64,000 nt of DNA from positions 1 to 64,000 of the forward strand of contig VENA01000046.1 of assembly GCA_009711785.1 (NCBI GenBank). The letters run 5' to 3'. A model generated the notes under the pieces. That model worked only from the letters and a program-made list of their open reading frames with translations. It searched no databases and was not told where the DNA came from. This DNA is from Bacillota bacterium (GTDB lineage: Bacteria; Bacillota; Clostridia; Tissierellales; MES13). The position numbers were made by a program, and so were the translations under genes. Shown here piece by piece: positions 1 through 9,795 of this stretch. The number at the start of each line of letters is the position of its first letter. Within the stretch, counting starts at the first letter, position 1.

Positions 1-135
1 TTGATATTCCATATATAAACATAAATGTAACCATGAGGATAATCATCTAGGATTATTGCTTATAATCCGAGAGGAATTCTAAGAATAAGTGAGAAAAACG
101 AAGAAAATAAAAGTATATAGAGGGAGGGCTATTAA
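1..135. other. leading stretch, no gene assigned
   Basis: Short AT-rich stretch before yqfC. On the + strand one frame (from base 3) stays open to a TAG at 48-50 and could be the last 15 codons of an upstream gene, but this is too short to identify. A good ribosome binding site (GGGAGGG, 122-128) sits just ahead of the yqfC GTG. No promoter was convincing. Confidence 0.3.
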
Positions 136-414
136 GTGAATAAAAGGATGGATAATTTGAAAGGGAGTTTGTCTGATATCTTAGAACTTCCTAAAGATAT
201 AATGCTTGATTTGCCTAGAATTACTATGATTGGCAATTTACAACTTTATATAGAAAACCATAAAGGAATTATTGAGTATAACAAACAAAGAATTAGAATA
301 AACACAAAGGATGGTATCATTAGAATAATAGGTAAAAATCTAGTAATAAAAACAATAGTTACAGAAGAAATCTTAATCACTGGAGAAATTGATCAAGTAG
401 AATTTTCTGAATAA
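136..414 (+). CDS. yqfC: sporulation protein YqfC
   Basis: A 92-residue protein of the YabP/YqfC family. The N-terminal part contains the family-like stretch LELPKDIMLDLPRITMIG (about residues 17-34), followed by short beta-rich repeats including the GIIRIIGKNL segment. Members are made in the mother cell in Bacillus and affect spore formation; the biochemical role is unknown. GTG start with GGGAGGG 7 nt upstream. It lies 12 bases before yqfD, the usual partner, and opens the phoH-pgpH-ybeY-era operon. Length matches the family. Identification rests on sequence plus neighbour order. Confidence 0.88.
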   Translation: MNKRMDNLKGSLSDILELPKDIMLDLPRITMIGNLQLYIENHKGIIEYNKQRIRINTKDGIIRIIGKNLVIKTIVTEEILITGEIDQVEFSE

Positions 415-426
415 GGGGTGTCGAAA

Positions 427-1632
427 TTGCTCGTTATAAGATTATGGAATTATTTACGTGGATATGTTATTATTAAGGTTGAGGGATTAACCCTTGAACG
501 ATTTATTAACCTTGCTATTACAAAGGATATATACTTGTGGGATATTTATAGACATGATTATACTACCCTTGAGGCAAAGGTGAGTATAAAGGGATTTAAA
601 GCTTTAAGAAATGTTATGAAAAAAGTAGGTTGTAGGTCAAATATAATTGAAAAAAAAGGATTTCCATTTTTAATCCATAGGTTTAAGTATAGGAAAATGT
701 TAGCCTTTGGATTTATTGTTTCATTAGGGATAATCTTTTTTTTGACTTCTTTTATTTGGACTGTGGATATAGTTTCTAATGGAGAAATAAAAGAAGATTA
801 TTTGTTAGAATTTTTAAAAAGGAATAATGTAAAGCCGGGAATTAAAAAAAATGAAGTAAAAATAAATAATATAGAAAGAATGCTTTTAGAAAGTATGGAT
901 ACATTATCATATGTACATGCTGATATTGTAGGTACTAAATTATTAATTGAAGTTAAAAAAAGGGATGAAATCCCTGAAAAGGTAAATAAAAACATTCCTT
1001 GTAATATAATAGCTGATAAAAAGGCAGTCATAGAAAAAGTTATAGCAAAAAATGGGAAGGCAGAGGTAGAAAAAGGTGATATAGTAAAGAAAGGACAGGT
1101 TTTAATAAGTGGAGTTTTAAAGGATGAAAGAATGGAAAGTCCATTGTTAGTACACTCAGAAGGTAATATTTTAGCAAGAACATATTATAAAAAATTAATA
1201 AAGGAACCAATAGTTAAAACAATAAAAGAAGAAACAGGGAAAAAATTTGTTACTAAGGAGACAAAAATTGGTGATAAAAGAATACATTTGATTGATGGCG
1301 AGATACCATTTAAACATTATAAAGAAATAATAACAAACAAAAAAGTTTTTGACTCTAAAGTGGTAGATATACCTATAGAAATTATAAAACATGAATATAG
1401 GGAAGTGAATTTAAAGAAAGTAACTAGAAATGTTGATTCCTTAAAAAAAATTACTAGTATAGAAGGAACAAAAATACTTATGAAGGAATTACCTAAGGGT
1501 ATAAAGGTTAATTCTAAAGATGTTAGGTATTCAATTGAAGATAATATTTTAACAACAACAATTAATATTGAAGTTATAGAAGAAATAGGAAAAAAAGAAA
1601 AAATAAATTATAATTATAATAAGGAGGATTAA
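427..1632 (+). CDS. yqfD: sporulation protein YqfD
   Basis: About 401 residues. YqfD is a mother-cell sporulation membrane protein of unknown mechanism. The N-terminus (LWNYLRGYVIIKVEG) is typical; one strong membrane segment lies near residues 90-112 (MLAFGFIVSLGIIFFLTSF), and the rest is a charged external part with POTRA-like and beta-rich character. I place the start at TTG 427, 9 nt after the AAGGGG at 412-417; a GTG at 418 would leave no spacing to that site. The stop is 2 bases from the phoH start and the phoH ribosome site lies inside the yqfD end, so the two are translationally close. Confidence 0.88.
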   Translation: MLVIRLWNYLRGYVIIKVEGLTLERFINLAITKDIYLWDIYRHDYTTLEAKVSIKGFKALRNVMKKVGCRSNIIEKKGFPFLIHRFKYRKMLAFGFIVSLGIIFFLTSFIWTVDIVSNGEIKEDYLLEFLKRNNVKPGIKKNEVKINNIERMLLESMDTLSYVHADIVGTKLLIEVKKRDEIPEKVNKNIPCNIIADKKAVIEKVIAKNGKAEVEKGDIVKKGQVLISGVLKDERMESPLLVHSEGNILARTYYKKLIKEPIVKTIKEETGKKFVTKETKIGDKRIHLIDGEIPFKHYKEIITNKKVFDSKVVDIPIEIIKHEYREVNLKKVTRNVDSLKKITSIEGTKILMKELPKGIKVNSKDVRYSIEDNILTTTINIEVIEEIGKKEKINYNYNKED

Positions 1633-1633
1633 C

Positions 1634-2599
1634 TTGACACAAGAAACCAAGGAGAAACGACTTAAGATAGAAGGAGAAGATTTTACTAAAGAATTGTTTG
1701 GTAACTTTGATGAGAATATTAAAATTATAGAAAAGGAATTTGATATAGATATAGCTTCTAGAGATGGAGTTATAAGAATTATAGGGAATGAACCTAATAT
1801 TACATTAGCTAAAAAGTGTATACTCAAATTGAAAGACATCTTAGATAATGAAGGGAAATTAACTAAGCATAATGTTAGATATGCTATTAAATTAATATAT
1901 GAAGGTCAAGAACATAAAGTTAAAAATCTACTAAATGATACGATTTGTATAACAGCATCAGGAAAAAGTTTAAAACCTAAGACTCTAGGCCAAAAGAGAT
2001 ATATTGACGCAGTTAGATCAAACGATGTAGTTTTTGGTATAGGACCTGCAGGAACAGGGAAAACTTATTTAGCCGTAGCTATGGCTATAAAAGCTTTTAA
2101 AAATAATGAAGTAGATAGAATAATTTTAACTAGACCAGCAGTAGAAGCAGGAGAAAAATTAGGTTTCTTGCCAGGAGATCTTCAAGATAAAGTAGACCCT
2201 TATTTAAGACCTTTATATGATGCATTATTTGATATACTTGGAGCAGAATCTTTTTTAAAGCAAAGAGAAAGAGGTTTAATAGAGATAGCTCCTTTAGCAT
2301 ATATGAGGGGGAGAACACTTGATTCAGCTTTTGTGATTTTGGATGAAGCACAAAATACAACTAAAGAACAGATGAAAATGTTTTTAACTAGACTAGGATT
2401 TGGTTCAAAGGCTATTATTACAGGGGATGTTACACAGATAGATTTACCACGAGGTAAAAAATCTGGATTAAAACAAGTTTCTAAAATATTAAATGATATA
2501 AAAGGTATAGAATTTATTTATCTTAATAAATCAGATGTCGTTAGACATAAATTAGTTCAAAATATTATTGAAGCATATGAAAAACATGAAAAAAAGTAA
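1634..2599 (+). CDS. phoH: PhoH family ATPase
   Basis: A 321-residue cytoplasmic P-loop ATPase of the PhoH/YbeZ family, thought to work with the endoribonuclease YbeY in RNA metabolism. A KH-like N-terminal part (about 1-90) precedes the ATPase core with Walker A GPAGTGKT near 137-144 and Walker B VILDEAQN near 234-241. TTG start at 1634 preceded by AAGGAGG (1621-1627). The operon position between yqfD and pgpH-ybeY is the conserved Firmicute order. Length is normal for the family. Confidence 0.93.
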   Translation: MTQETKEKRLKIEGEDFTKELFGNFDENIKIIEKEFDIDIASRDGVIRIIGNEPNITLAKKCILKLKDILDNEGKLTKHNVRYAIKLIYEGQEHKVKNLLNDTICITASGKSLKPKTLGQKRYIDAVRSNDVVFGIGPAGTGKTYLAVAMAIKAFKNNEVDRIILTRPAVEAGEKLGFLPGDLQDKVDPYLRPLYDALFDILGAESFLKQRERGLIEIAPLAYMRGRTLDSAFVILDEAQNTTKEQMKMFLTRLGFGSKAIITGDVTQIDLPRGKKSGLKQVSKILNDIKGIEFIYLNKSDVVRHKLVQNIIEAYEKHEKK

Positions 2600-2624
2600 C
2601 TCTTAAGTATAGGGGGGTAAAATT

Positions 2625-4712
2625 ATGCCTTTTAATAATACAAACAAAAAGGACAAACTACCTAGTTTTATTAAGGAATTTTTCAACAAGTTATTAATAA
2701 AGCAAATTTTAATTTTTATTATTTTTACTGGGTTGTTATTTACTTTAATTGTAAATAATATAGCTCCTGAAAAAATTAGTGTTCAAGTAGGGGAGTATGC
2801 TCCAAAGGATATAAGAGCTACAAAGGATATTGTAGATAAGAAAACTACAGAGGATTTAAAAAAAGAGGCAATGGAAAAAGTAGAACCTAGGCATAGGGTA
2901 GATCCTTCTATACAAGTTAAAGTGAAAAATGAGATAAGAAAATTCTTTAATCTTGTATATAATTTATCTGACAATGAAAAGGATATAAATTTAAAAATGA
3001 TAGAGCAAGAAAGTTTAATAAATATAACTGAAAAAGATTATATGATTTTATTAAATACAGAAAACAAACAATTAGAAAAGCTTGAAACATACATATATGA
3101 AATAGTTAATCAGATAATGGGTACAGGTATTAAGGAGGAAGAAATAAGCTTTGAAAAGGAAAATGTAAGTAAGATATTTAATAATTTAGAGGATATCCCT
3201 AAGGATTTAAAGTTAATAGGTGAAAAAATAATTAAACAAACATTAAAACCTAATAGATTTTTAGATACAGAAACTACAAAAGAAAAGAAAATGAAAGCAG
3301 CAAATGAAGTTGAATCAGTTATTATAAAGAAAGGACAATTGATAGTTAGACAAGGAGAGCAAGTAACACAAAGAACCTTAGAATTAATAAAAAGTACTGG
3401 TCTTTTAAAAGAAAGCACTAAATTTGATTATAAAATTATTCTAGGTTCAATTTTAATAGTAATTATTTTTGAATTAATAATTATTGGATACCTATATGTT
3501 CTTGATAAAGAAATACTTAAGAATATTAAAAAAATTACTATGTTATCAATAATTATTTTGTCAATAATTGTTATATCTAAAACAGTTTATAATATATCAC
3601 CTTATTTGCTACCAGTATCTGCAGCTGCGATGTTAATATCTATTTTAACGAATCCTAAACTTTCAATATTACTAAATTTTGTTATAGTATTAATAATTGG
3701 GTTAATTACTGGTAATGATATTAATGTTGTTACAATGTGCATGATAGGAGGAATAATAGCCTCAATAGGGGTAATTAAAACTAACCATAGACATAACTTA
3801 TTTATTGTAGGGTTTGTCGTTGGGTTAGTAAATATAGGAGTGATATTATCCTTTGGTCTTATAGATGATTTAGGGTTTAAAATAATGTTATCAAAATGTA
3901 TATATGGAATGCTTAATGGTGTATTCAGTGCCATATTAACAATAGGATCATTACCACTTTGGGAAGGATTATTTGGTATAATTACGCCACTTAAATTATT
4001 AGAACTTTCTAATCCTAATCATCCATTGCAAAAAAAATTATTATTAGAAGCACCAGGTACTTATCATCATAGTATTGTAGTTGGAAATTTAAGTGAAGCA
4101 GCAGCGGAGGCTGTAGGAGGCAATTCACTTATAGCAAGGGCTGGGGCTTATTATCATGATGTAGGCAAATTAAAAAGGCCATATTTCTTTAGAGAAAATC
4201 AATTAAATAATGTCAATCCCCACGATAAGATTAATCCAAATTTAAGTTCATTAATAATTATAAATCACACAAAAAATGGTGTTGATATGGCTAAGAAATA
4301 CAATTTACCTAAGGTAATTGAAAATATAATTAAAGAACACCATGGTAATACTTTAGTTGCTTACTTTTATCATAAAGCTTTAAATGGTGATAATTCTAAT
4401 TTAATACAAGAAGAAAGTTTTAGATATAAAGGGCCTAAACCACAATCAAAGGAATCAGCAATAATAATGCTAGCTGATTCAGTAGAAGCAGCAGTAAGAT
4501 CTATGCAAGAACCTACAAAGGGAAAAATTGAAGGTAAAGTTAGAGAGATTATAAAAGATAAATTAGAGGATGGTCAGTTAGATGAATGTGATTTAACATT
4601 GAAGGATTTAAACACTATTGCTAAAGCTTTTTTAAGCATACTTATTGGAATATTTCATGAAAGAATTGAATATCCAAAACTTGATTTAAGTGAACTAAAA
4701 GGAGGGGTTTAA
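2625..4712 (+). CDS. pgpH: 7TM HD-domain c-di-AMP phosphodiesterase (PgpH/YqfF)
   Basis: A 695-residue membrane enzyme matching the PgpH family, which hydrolyses the second messenger c-di-AMP. Order: one N-terminal membrane helix (about 28-46), a large extracytoplasmic region (to about 270), a bundle of seven helices (about 275-460), and a cytosolic HD domain with YHHSIVVGNL near 482 and YYHDVGK near 509, then IINHTKNG and EHHG histidines. These are the metal ligands expected. The stop directly abuts the ybeY GTG, so the pair is probably translationally coupled. RBS AGGGGGG precedes the ATG. Confidence 0.92.
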   Translation: MPFNNTNKKDKLPSFIKEFFNKLLIKQILIFIIFTGLLFTLIVNNIAPEKISVQVGEYAPKDIRATKDIVDKKTTEDLKKEAMEKVEPRHRVDPSIQVKVKNEIRKFFNLVYNLSDNEKDINLKMIEQESLINITEKDYMILLNTENKQLEKLETYIYEIVNQIMGTGIKEEEISFEKENVSKIFNNLEDIPKDLKLIGEKIIKQTLKPNRFLDTETTKEKKMKAANEVESVIIKKGQLIVRQGEQVTQRTLELIKSTGLLKESTKFDYKIILGSILIVIIFELIIIGYLYVLDKEILKNIKKITMLSIIILSIIVISKTVYNISPYLLPVSAAAMLISILTNPKLSILLNFVIVLIIGLITGNDINVVTMCMIGGIIASIGVIKTNHRHNLFIVGFVVGLVNIGVILSFGLIDDLGFKIMLSKCIYGMLNGVFSAILTIGSLPLWEGLFGIITPLKLLELSNPNHPLQKKLLLEAPGTYHHSIVVGNLSEAAAEAVGGNSLIARAGAYYHDVGKLKRPYFFRENQLNNVNPHDKINPNLSSLIIINHTKNGVDMAKKYNLPKVIENIIKEHHGNTLVAYFYHKALNGDNSNLIQEESFRYKGPKPQSKESAIIMLADSVEAAVRSMQEPTKGKIEGKVREIIKDKLEDGQLDECDLTLKDLNTIAKAFLSILIGIFHERIEYPKLDLSELKGGV

Positions 4713-5177
4713 GTGGAAATTTTTATCGATAATAGACAAGATAAAATTAATATAGATACCGATATTGAAGAAGCAATAAAATTAGTTATAAAACGTTGTC
4801 TTGAATATGAAAATGTGGGTTTAAATTATGAAGTTAGTGTGTCAATTGTAAATAATAATGAAATAAAGGAATTAAATAAAAAATTTAGAAAAAAGGATAC
4901 TCCTACTGATGTTTTATCTTTTCCTATGATAGATGACGATATTATAGAAAATCAAATACCAATACTAGGGGATATAGTGATATCTGCCGAAAAAGCTTTA
5001 GAACAATCTAAGGAGTTTAATCATTCATTTAAAAGGGAAATTTCATATTTAACTGCCCATAGTGTTTTTCACTTGTTAGGTTATGATCATTCATATGAAG
5101 AAGAAAAAAGTATTATGAGAGAAAAGGAAAAGTCTATTATGAAAAGTTTAAAAATATTTAAAGATACTTCATGTTAA
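4713..5177 (+). CDS. ybeY: endoribonuclease YbeY (rRNA maturation factor)
   Basis: A 154-residue single-strand-specific, zinc-dependent RNase used in 16S rRNA 3' end maturation and ribosome quality control. The signature H-x3-H-x5-H is present as AHSVFHLLGYDH (about residues 114-125), with the upstream TDVLSFP motif and GDIVIS. The common HG at the first histidine is HS here. GTG start immediately after the pgpH stop, with AAAGGAGGGG ahead of it inside the pgpH end. Standard neighbour of phoH and era. Confidence 0.95.
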   Translation: MEIFIDNRQDKINIDTDIEEAIKLVIKRCLEYENVGLNYEVSVSIVNNNEIKELNKKFRKKDTPTDVLSFPMIDDDIIENQIPILGDIVISAEKALEQSKEFNHSFKREISYLTAHSVFHLLGYDHSYEEEKSIMREKEKSIMKSLKIFKDTSC

Positions 5178-5215
5178 AATTGGGTAATTATAATAAATAG
5201 ATAAAGGTGTTAATG

Positions 5216-5914
5216 ATGAAAGTAAGGAATTTAATAGATAGTTTTAATTATGCAGTTGATGGGATTATATATACACTGAAAACTCAAAGAAATATGAGAA
5301 TACATTTCTTTGCTGCATTTTTAGTGTTAATAATAAGTTTATTTTTTGATTTTAATCGTGTGGAGTTACTGATACTTTTTCTTACTATTACTGTAGTAAT
5401 AATAGCAGAGATGATTAATACTGCTGTAGAAAAAACTATAGATATTATAACTAAGGAGTATCATCCACTAGCCAAAATTGCAAAGAATGTTGCTGCGGGT
5501 GCTGTGTTAATAGCAGCAGGTAATGCTATTGTAGTAGCGTATTTATTATTATTTGACAGATTTAATCCATATACACAACTTATTATAACAAGATTAAAAC
5601 AATCACCAATACATATAACATTCATTAGTATAATACTAGTTATTATTTTAATAGTATCAATAAAATCTTTAACCCATGAGGGTACTCCATTTAAAGGTGG
5701 TATAGCCAGTGGACATGCAGCAATTGCGTTTTCAACTGCTACAGCAATAACTTTTATAGCTGAGAGTACTTTAGTAGCTACATTAAGTTTTTTTATTGCT
5801 ATATTAGTAGCACAGAGTAGAATAGAAGGAAAAATACATACAACAATACAAGTTTTATCTGGAGCTGTTGTAGGTATTTTATTGACAGTTCTAGTTTTTC
5901 AAGTAATTAGTTAG
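5216..5914 (+). CDS. dgkA: DgkA-type kinase fused to a PAP2-like phosphatase domain
   Basis: Two membrane domains in one 232-residue protein. Residues about 1-115 match diacylglycerol/undecaprenol kinase (core AEMINTAVEKTIDI, HPLAKIAKNVAAGAVL). Residues about 140-232 resemble a PAP2 phosphatase with ASGH and an SR-x5-H motif. Inference: it may recycle undecaprenol lipid carrier. Oddities: the kinase usual KD is KN; the PAP2 first motif has T where R is usual (K-x6-TP), and the last motif ends in Q rather than D. Start placed at ATG 5216, 6 nt after AAAGGTG; two upstream in-frame starts are too close to it. Stand-alone DgkA is about 120 residues. Confidence 0.85.
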   Translation: MKVRNLIDSFNYAVDGIIYTLKTQRNMRIHFFAAFLVLIISLFFDFNRVELLILFLTITVVIIAEMINTAVEKTIDIITKEYHPLAKIAKNVAAGAVLIAAGNAIVVAYLLLFDRFNPYTQLIITRLKQSPIHITFISIILVIILIVSIKSLTHEGTPFKGGIASGHAAIAFSTATAITFIAESTLVATLSFFIAILVAQSRIEGKIHTTIQVLSGAVVGILLTVLVFQVIS

Positions 5915-5938
5915 TTCCAGATATCAGGAGGGATAATT

Positions 5939-7213
5939 TTGTCAGATATTGACTTTTATTATAGAGTAGTGATTTTATTTATATTACTTATATTATCAGG
6001 AGTTTTTTCAAGTTCAGAAACAGCGATGACTGCAATTAATATAGCTAGAATAAAACAGTTAAAAGAAAAAGATGAAAAAGCAGCAAATGTTTTAGAAAGG
6101 CTTAAAAAAGAATTAAATACAATATTAGCAACAATACTGATAGGAAACAATTTAGTTAATATAGCTGCCACTGCGATATTGACAGAATTAACAGTAGAAA
6201 TGTTTGGTCAAAGTGGAACTTTAGTAGCAACTGGTATTATGACCACATTAATATTGATATTTGGAGAAATAACTCCAAAAACATATGCGGCTCAAAATCC
6301 AGAAAAATTAGCTACAAAGGTTGGAAGACCATTGGAGATGCTTTCAATTGTTTTTAAACCTATATTAATACTTTTAAATGGAATAACAAATTTCATTTTA
6401 AAAATATTTGGAGGCGAAGACTCAAAAAATAGTCCGTTTGTTACCGAAGAAGACATAAGATCTTGGGTTGATGTAGGAGAAGAAGAAGGAGTAGTTAAGC
6501 ATCAAGCTAAGGAAATGATAGAAGGAGTATTCGAAATAGATGATATAGATGTAACTGAGGTTATGATACCTAGGATAGATGTTAATGCTATATCAAAGGA
6601 TAAATCTTTAAAAGATGCATTAGATTTAATCATAACATATGGACACTCAAGAATACCTATCTATAGTGATACTATAGATGATATTGTTGGTATACTTTAT
6701 GCTAAGGATATATTACCCTTTGTAAATGCAGATAATAGTGTTATAAAAGGAAAAACAATATCTAGTTTAATGAGACCTGCATATTATGTTCCAGAAACAA
6801 AGAAGGTAAATAAATTATTAAGAGAATTACAACAACAAAAAATACATATGGCTATTGTTTTAGACGAATATGGAGGTACTGAAGGATTAGTTACAATCGA
6901 AGATATATTAGAAGAAATTGTTGGTGATATATTAGATGAATATGATAATGAAATAGACTTGTATGAAAAAGTAGATGATAATGTATATTTAGTTAAAGCT
7001 GAAATTTCATTAGAGGATTTCAATGATTTATTTACTACAGAGTTACCAGAAAATGAGTTTGACTCATTAGGAGGATTTATTTTTAGTAATCTAGGTAGAG
7101 TACCGGTAAAAGAAGATTTTATAGAATACAACTATATGGTAATAACTGTTAAAGAAGTTTCTAATAGAAGAATAAAAAAAGTAGAGATTAAATTTAAAGG
7201 AAAAAACAAATAG
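5939..7213 (+). CDS. HlyC/CorC (CNNM) family membrane protein with CBS pair
   Basis: A 424-residue protein with a DUF21 (CNNM) membrane domain (about 1-190, including FSSSETAMTAIN and the conserved GEITPK), a CBS pair (about 205-330, beginning VMIPRIDV), and a C-terminal CorC/HlyC domain (about 345-420, ending near FIFSNLGRVP). Family members are linked to magnesium or other divalent cation export; the older name hemolysin C is misleading. TTG start at 5939 with AGGAGG 8 nt upstream. Full length. The substrate cannot be read from sequence. Confidence 0.9.
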   Translation: MSDIDFYYRVVILFILLILSGVFSSSETAMTAINIARIKQLKEKDEKAANVLERLKKELNTILATILIGNNLVNIAATAILTELTVEMFGQSGTLVATGIMTTLILIFGEITPKTYAAQNPEKLATKVGRPLEMLSIVFKPILILLNGITNFILKIFGGEDSKNSPFVTEEDIRSWVDVGEEEGVVKHQAKEMIEGVFEIDDIDVTEVMIPRIDVNAISKDKSLKDALDLIITYGHSRIPIYSDTIDDIVGILYAKDILPFVNADNSVIKGKTISSLMRPAYYVPETKKVNKLLRELQQQKIHMAIVLDEYGGTEGLVTIEDILEEIVGDILDEYDNEIDLYEKVDDNVYLVKAEISLEDFNDLFTTELPENEFDSLGGFIFSNLGRVPVKEDFIEYNYMVITVKEVSNRRIKKVEIKFKGKNK

Positions 7214-7233
7214 GTTTTATTGGGGGAAAAGGT

Positions 7234-8370
7234 ATGAAAAAGAAAATCTTATTATTTTTGATGATATTTGCATTAATTCTTACTTTAATCGCATGCAATA
7301 AAAGTGAACCTGTTAATAAAGAAAAGGAAATTAATAAAGTAACTGAAGAAAATAAAGATGATTCTAAAGAAAATAAAAAGAAAGAAAAAGAAGAAAAAAC
7401 TGAACTAGAGAGTAAGGAAAATGAAGAGAAAAGAGATGAAGAAAAAAAAGAAAAAGAGGTTGCTAAAAAAGAAGGAATACAATCTCCACTAAGTGGTTTA
7501 TATGATACTAAAGAAAAAATAAATAGAAGAATAGTTGCAATTATGTTTGATAATCAAAAGTATGCAAGATGGCAGTCAGGATTAAGTAAAGCTGAAATAG
7601 TTTATGAGATGCTTGTAGAAGGTAATATCACTAGGTATATGGGTTTATTTTTAAAAAACGATCCTGAATTAATTGGACCTGTTAGAAGTGCGAGACCTTA
7701 CTTTATAACAGCTTTATTACAATATGACCCTTTATATGTAAGATGTGGCGGGAGTCCCCAGGCTAAAAAAGATGTTAATGGTTTAAAAATTGCAGATGTA
7801 GATGGATTAGCAGCACCTGGATATTTATTTCAAAGATATAATGAAACCGGAAAAAAAATACCCCATAACTTATATACAGGAATGAGTAAAATAAGAAAAT
7901 ATCAAAGAGCTAGAAATTATAGAGAAGAAAGTAGTTTTGATGGTTTTAAATTTAATAGTGAAGATAATGATATAAAGGGTGTTAATGCTGAAACAATATT
8001 AATAAAATATTCTTCTAGAAATACTACTAAATATGTTTATGATGCTGAAAAGAAAAAATATAAAAGATTTAAAGATGGAAAAGAACATATTGACGAGTAT
8101 GATAAGGAACAATTATATGCTAAAAATATTATAATTCAAAAGGCTAAAACTAAAATTATTGATAGTATTGGTAGATTAGATATTGAATTAATAGGAAAAG
8201 GTAAAGCTATATATATTACAAATGGAAAAGCAACTGAGATAACTTGGAAAAAAGAAAATAGAAACTCTAGAACAATATATTATAATAAGGATGGTTCACA
8301 GCTAAAATTAAATCCAGGAATAACTTGGATTCAAGTAACTAAATCTAAACCGAATATTAGTATAAAGTAG
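7234..8370 (+). CDS. DUF3048 (YerB-like) lipoprotein
   Basis: A 378-residue exported lipoprotein. The signal peptide ends in the lipobox LIAC (Cys about 21). A low-complexity K/E-rich linker runs to about residue 84, then the DUF3048 pair: the first part contains the GPVRSARPYF motif near 149-158, and the second ends near the C-terminus with ITWIQVTKS. Function is unknown; the Bacillus relative YerB is a cell-surface lipoprotein. RBS GGGGGAAA upstream. Position between a CNNM transporter and cdd is not informative. Confidence 0.85.
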   Translation: MKKKILLFLMIFALILTLIACNKSEPVNKEKEINKVTEENKDDSKENKKKEKEEKTELESKENEEKRDEEKKEKEVAKKEGIQSPLSGLYDTKEKINRRIVAIMFDNQKYARWQSGLSKAEIVYEMLVEGNITRYMGLFLKNDPELIGPVRSARPYFITALLQYDPLYVRCGGSPQAKKDVNGLKIADVDGLAAPGYLFQRYNETGKKIPHNLYTGMSKIRKYQRARNYREESSFDGFKFNSEDNDIKGVNAETILIKYSSRNTTKYVYDAEKKKYKRFKDGKEHIDEYDKEQLYAKNIIIQKAKTKIIDSIGRLDIELIGKGKAIYITNGKATEITWKKENRNSRTIYYNKDGSQLKLNPGITWIQVTKSKPNISIK

Positions 8371-8380
8371 GAGGAAAAAT

Positions 8381-8791
8381 ATGAATGAAAAGCTATTAGT
8401 AAAAAAAGCTATAGAATCTAAGGATAAAGCATATGTACCCTATTCAAATTTTCATGTAGGAGCAGCCGTTATGACTGAAAAAGGTAATGTTTATACAGGT
8501 TGTAATATTGAATCTGCTGCTTATACACCTACTATATGTGCTGAAAGGACGGCTATATTTAAAGCTGTTTCAGAAGGTGAGAAAAATATTATAGCAATTG
8601 CAGTAACAGGAGATTCTGAGTACACTTATCCATGTGGAGTATGCAGACAAGTAATTAGAGAATTCGGTAGAAATGCAAAGATATACATAGTAAAATCAGA
8701 AGAAGAATATAGGGAATATACTATAGATGACTTACTTCCCCATAGTTTTGGACCAGAAGATTTAACTAAAGGAAAAAGAAAGGAAGAATAA
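8381..8791 (+). CDS. cdd: cytidine deaminase
   Basis: A 136-residue enzyme that deaminates cytidine or deoxycytidine to uridine forms for pyrimidine salvage. Active-site CAE at 53-55 and the PCGVCRQ motif (Cys 85 and 88) give the three zinc cysteines of the small homotetrameric class. YSNFHVGAA near 21-29 is the substrate-binding segment. RBS TAGGAGG. Next to era, as in Bacillus, with 1 base between genes. Length is typical. Confidence 0.96.
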   Translation: MNEKLLVKKAIESKDKAYVPYSNFHVGAAVMTEKGNVYTGCNIESAAYTPTICAERTAIFKAVSEGEKNIIAIAVTGDSEYTYPCGVCRQVIREFGRNAKIYIVKSEEEYREYTIDDLLPHSFGPEDLTKGKRKEE

Positions 8792-8792
8792 A

Positions 8793-9680
8793 ATGGAATA
8801 TAAATCAGGATTTGTTACCATAGTAGGTAGACCCAATGTAGGTAAATCAACATTAATAAATAGAGTAATAGGTGAAAAAATAGCTATAACTTCTAAAAAA
8901 CCTCAAACGACTAGAAATAAAATACAATGTATATATTCAGAAGATGATTTTCAAATTGTTTTTCTAGATACTCCAGGAATGCATAAGCCTAAAAACAAAT
9001 TAGGGGATTTTATGTTTGGGGAAATAAATAATTCTTTAAAGGATATTGATGTAGTATTGTGTATGGTGGATAATAGTATGGAAATAGGACCAGGAGATAA
9101 ATACATTATTGAAGAAATGAAAAAAATATCATCACCCAAAATACTTGTGATAAATAAAGCTGACAAATTAAATAATAAAAAATTAGAGAGAATTGTTAAC
9201 AACTATAAAGAGTTAGATATATTTGAAAAAATTGTTCCAATCTCAGCATTAGAAGGAAAGAATATAGATGGATTACTAAAAGATATTAAAGAATTTTTGC
9301 CTAAAGGACCACAATATTATCCAGAAGATATGATAACTGACCAACCAGAGAGATTAATAGTAGCAGAAATGATTAGGGAAAAAGCTCTTCACTATTTAGA
9401 CCAAGAAGTTCCTCATGGAATTGCAGTTAAAGTGAATAAAATGTCTACAAGAAAAGATAAAGATCTAGTAGATATAAGTGCTACAATTTTTTGTGAAAGA
9501 GATTCTCACAAGGGCATAATTATTGGTAAAAATGGTAGAAAATTAAAAGGAATAGGAAAGAGTTCAAGACAAAATATTGAAAAATTGTTAGGAAGTAAAG
9601 TAAACTTACAACTATGGGTGAAAGTAAATAAAAATTGGAGAGAAAAGGATAAAATGGTTAAACGTATGGGTTATAAATAA
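8793..9680 (+). CDS. era: GTPase Era
   Basis: A 295-residue ribosome-assembly GTPase that binds the 3' end of 16S rRNA. GTPase motifs: G1 GRPNVGKST (12-20), G3 DTPG (59-62), G4 NKAD (121-124), G5 SAL near 151. The C-terminal KH domain (about 205-285) has the GKNGRKLKGIG loop. Fits its operon with ybeY, which acts in the same pathway. No obvious stem-loop terminator follows, although the next gene is 115 bases away. Confidence 0.97.
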   Translation: MEYKSGFVTIVGRPNVGKSTLINRVIGEKIAITSKKPQTTRNKIQCIYSEDDFQIVFLDTPGMHKPKNKLGDFMFGEINNSLKDIDVVLCMVDNSMEIGPGDKYIIEEMKKISSPKILVINKADKLNNKKLERIVNNYKELDIFEKIVPISALEGKNIDGLLKDIKEFLPKGPQYYPEDMITDQPERLIVAEMIREKALHYLDQEVPHGIAVKVNKMSTRKDKDLVDISATIFCERDSHKGIIIGKNGRKLKGIGKSSRQNIEKLLGSKVNLQLWVKVNKNWREKDKMVKRMGYK

Positions 9681-9795
9681 AACTTCAGTAGCAAGCAATT
9701 AAACTTTAACTTAAATTACACAAATTGTATTGAATAATTGTCATTATTATTAACAAACTAATGATATATAATAATCATTAATAGGAGGCATGATT

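Noticed and set aside
7333..7470. K/E-rich repeat-like stretch in the DUF3048 lipoprotein as a separate repeat element
   Set aside because: It stays in frame between signal peptide and domain and looks like a flexible surface linker, common in such lipoproteins.
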